From an uncultured Burkholderiales bacterium (GTDB taxonomy: Bacteria > Pseudomonadota > Gammaproteobacteria > Burkholderiales > Burkholderiaceae_E), in assembly GCA_903898725.1 (NCBI GenBank), contig CAIUGQ010000537.1:1-14135 (forward strand): a stretch of 14,135 bases of DNA, given 5' to 3'. The notes under the pieces are model-generated. The model had not been told where the DNA came from. It saw only the letters and a program-made list of their open reading frames with translations, and ran no database searches. The position numbers were made by a program, and so were the translations under genes. This document shows, in pieces, positions 13,097 through 14,135 of the stretch (positions are counted from its first letter, which is position 1; the number at the start of each line of letters is the position of its first letter).

Positions 13097-14095
13097 ATGG
13101 AGATCCTCGTCACCGGCGGCGCCGGGTTCCTCGGCCAGCAGCTGATCGCGCGCGTGCTCGCGAAGGGCGCGCTGCGCCTCGCCGACGCGGGAGGCGGCCG
13201 CCACGAGCCGGTCTCGCGCATCGTCTGCTTCGACGTCGGCGAGGGCGCGATCCGCGACCCGCGCGTGAAGAACGTCGCCGGCGACATCTCCGACCCGGCC
13301 CAGGTGCGTGCGCTGGTCTCGAAGGACACCGGCGCGGTCGTGCATCTGGCCGCCGTGGTCAGCGGCACCGCCGAGGCCGATTTCGATCTCGGCATGCGCG
13401 TGAACCTCGATGGCACGCGCCACCTGCTCGAGGCCTGCCGCGCGCTCGGCACCGCACCGCGGCTGCTGTTCTCCAGCTCGATCGCGGTGTTCGGCGGCGC
13501 GCTGCCGGCGGTCGTCACCGATGCCACCACGCCGACGCCCCAGGGCTCGTACGGCATCCAGAAGCTGGTCGGCGAACTGCTGGTCCAGGACTACACGCGC
13601 AAGGGGTTCATCGACGGGCGCGCGGTGCGCGTGCCCACCGTCGTCGTGCGGCCGGGCCGTCCGAACGGCGCGGCCTCGGGCTTCGCCTCGGGGATCATCC
13701 GCGAGCCGCTGTCGGGCATCGACGCGCCGCTGCCGGTGCCGCCCGAGACCGAGATGTGGGTCGCCTCGCCGCGGACCGTCGTCGGCATGCTGCTGCGTGC
13801 CCTGGAGCTCGCGCCGCAGGACTGGGGCTGGCATCGCAGCCTGAACCTGCCGGGGCTCACCGTCTCGATGCACGAGGAACTCGCCGCGCTGCGGGCGGTC
13901 GCCGGCGATGCGGTCGCGGCACGGGTCAGGCATGCCCCCGACGAGAACGTGATGCGGCTGGTGCGCACCTGGGCGGCGCGGTTCGACACGGCGCGCGCGA
14001 CTGCGATGGGCTTCGCCGCCGACGCCGACTTCACGTCGATCGTCCGCGCCTACGTCGAGGACAACCCGCAGGCCGTGCGCGGCGGCACGGCCTGA
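13097..14095 (+). CDS. denD: D-erythronate dehydrogenase (NAD-dependent epimerase/dehydratase family)
   Basis: Extended short-chain dehydrogenase of 332 residues, proposed to oxidise D-erythronate to 2-oxo-tetronate with NAD. The Rossmann dinucleotide motif TGGAGFLG is at 6-13, D46 at the end of the second strand should bind the adenosine ribose, and GDISD at 62-66 is typical. HLAAVVSG at 83-90, the active-site serines SSS at 126-128, and the catalytic YxxxK as Y152 and K156 in SYGIQK complete the SDR pattern. VRPGRPNGAASGFASGIIREPL at about 184-205 and the WVASPRTVVG segment at 221-230 fit the DenD-type group. The ribosome-binding site AGGGAGA at 13084-13090 lies 6 nt before the ATG. The product of DenD needs isomerase OtnI before OtnK can act; neither OtnI nor OtnC is in the window. 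The substrate call depends partly on the otnK neighbour. Confidence 0.88.
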   Translation: MEILVTGGAGFLGQQLIARVLAKGALRLADAGGGRHEPVSRIVCFDVGEGAIRDPRVKNVAGDISDPAQVRALVSKDTGAVVHLAAVVSGTAEADFDLGMRVNLDGTRHLLEACRALGTAPRLLFSSSIAVFGGALPAVVTDATTPTPQGSYGIQKLVGELLVQDYTRKGFIDGRAVRVPTVVVRPGRPNGAASGFASGIIREPLSGIDAPLPVPPETEMWVASPRTVVGMLLRALELAPQDWGWHRSLNLPGLTVSMHEELAALRAVAGDAVAARVRHAPDENVMRLVRTWAARFDTARATAMGFAADADFTSIVRAYVEDNPQAVRGGTA

Positions 14096-14135
14096 AGGGG
14101 CCGACGGGCTAGCGCAGCGCGGCCGAGGGCGCGAG
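14096..14135. other. Window end, possible C-terminus of a convergent gene
   Basis: On the minus strand, a TAG at 14109-14111 closes a frame that is open for eight codons to the window edge. This could be the last residues of a gene converging on denD, but the stretch is too short to judge. Confidence 0.15.

Noticed and set aside
1..14135. CRISPR array, insertion sequence, prophage, toxin-antitoxin or defence genes
   Set aside because: No regularly spaced repeats, transposase or integrase motifs, terminal inverted repeats or known defence domains were found, and composition looks uniform across the window.

Overview
The window is a stretch of a very GC-rich bacterial chromosome with dense coding, short gaps and strong C/G preference at third codon positions. 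A Bug-family (TctC-like) periplasmic binding protein, a LytS/LytTR (AlgZ/AlgR-like) two-component pair, an E. coli-type PyrC beside a DUF3025 protein, and a chemoreceptor together suggest a betaproteobacterium, probably Burkholderiales. This is inferred from protein families only. No mobile element, CRISPR array, rRNA or tRNA was found.

Layout. (1) 3-1523, +: the 3' part of a methyl-accepting chemotaxis protein cut by the window edge, followed by a GC-rich hairpin. (2) 1628-2512, +: a Nudix hydrolase of the NUDT19 type with a split Nudix box. (3) 2562-7253, +: tartrate/D-malate dehydrogenase, an orphan Bug solute-binding protein, a MOFRL-type glycerate 2-kinase, and a GT-B glycosyltransferase-like protein resembling the N-terminal half of plant L-arabinokinase. 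A 12-bp perfect hairpin separates the binding protein from the kinase. (4) 7240-9604, -: a compact three-gene unit of a DUF2306 membrane protein, a LytS-type sensor kinase and a LytTR response regulator. Its last gene overlaps the GT-like gene tail to tail by 14 nt. (5) 9770-11721, +: dihydroorotase (pyrC) and a DUF3025 protein. (6) 11791-14095, +: 3-oxo-tetronate kinase (otnK) and a D-erythronate dehydrogenase-type epimerase-family oxidoreductase (denD). The last 40 bases hold no certain feature.

Functional reading. The metabolic theme is four-carbon (and derived three-carbon) sugar acids. Known chemistry of tartrate dehydrogenase (meso-tartrate to D-glycerate and CO2; D-malate to pyruvate and CO2) links to glycerate 2-kinase (D-glycerate to 2-phosphoglycerate), and the Bug protein could bind the dicarboxylate. 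DenD and OtnK are two steps of D-erythronate degradation; the isomerase OtnI and decarboxylase OtnC are not in the window. The two blocks are separated by the regulatory unit and pyrC, so co-regulation is unproven. The least understood items are the stand-alone arabinokinase-N-terminal-like protein and the DUF2306/LytS/LytTR unit. I did not find a clearly new defence or mobile system.
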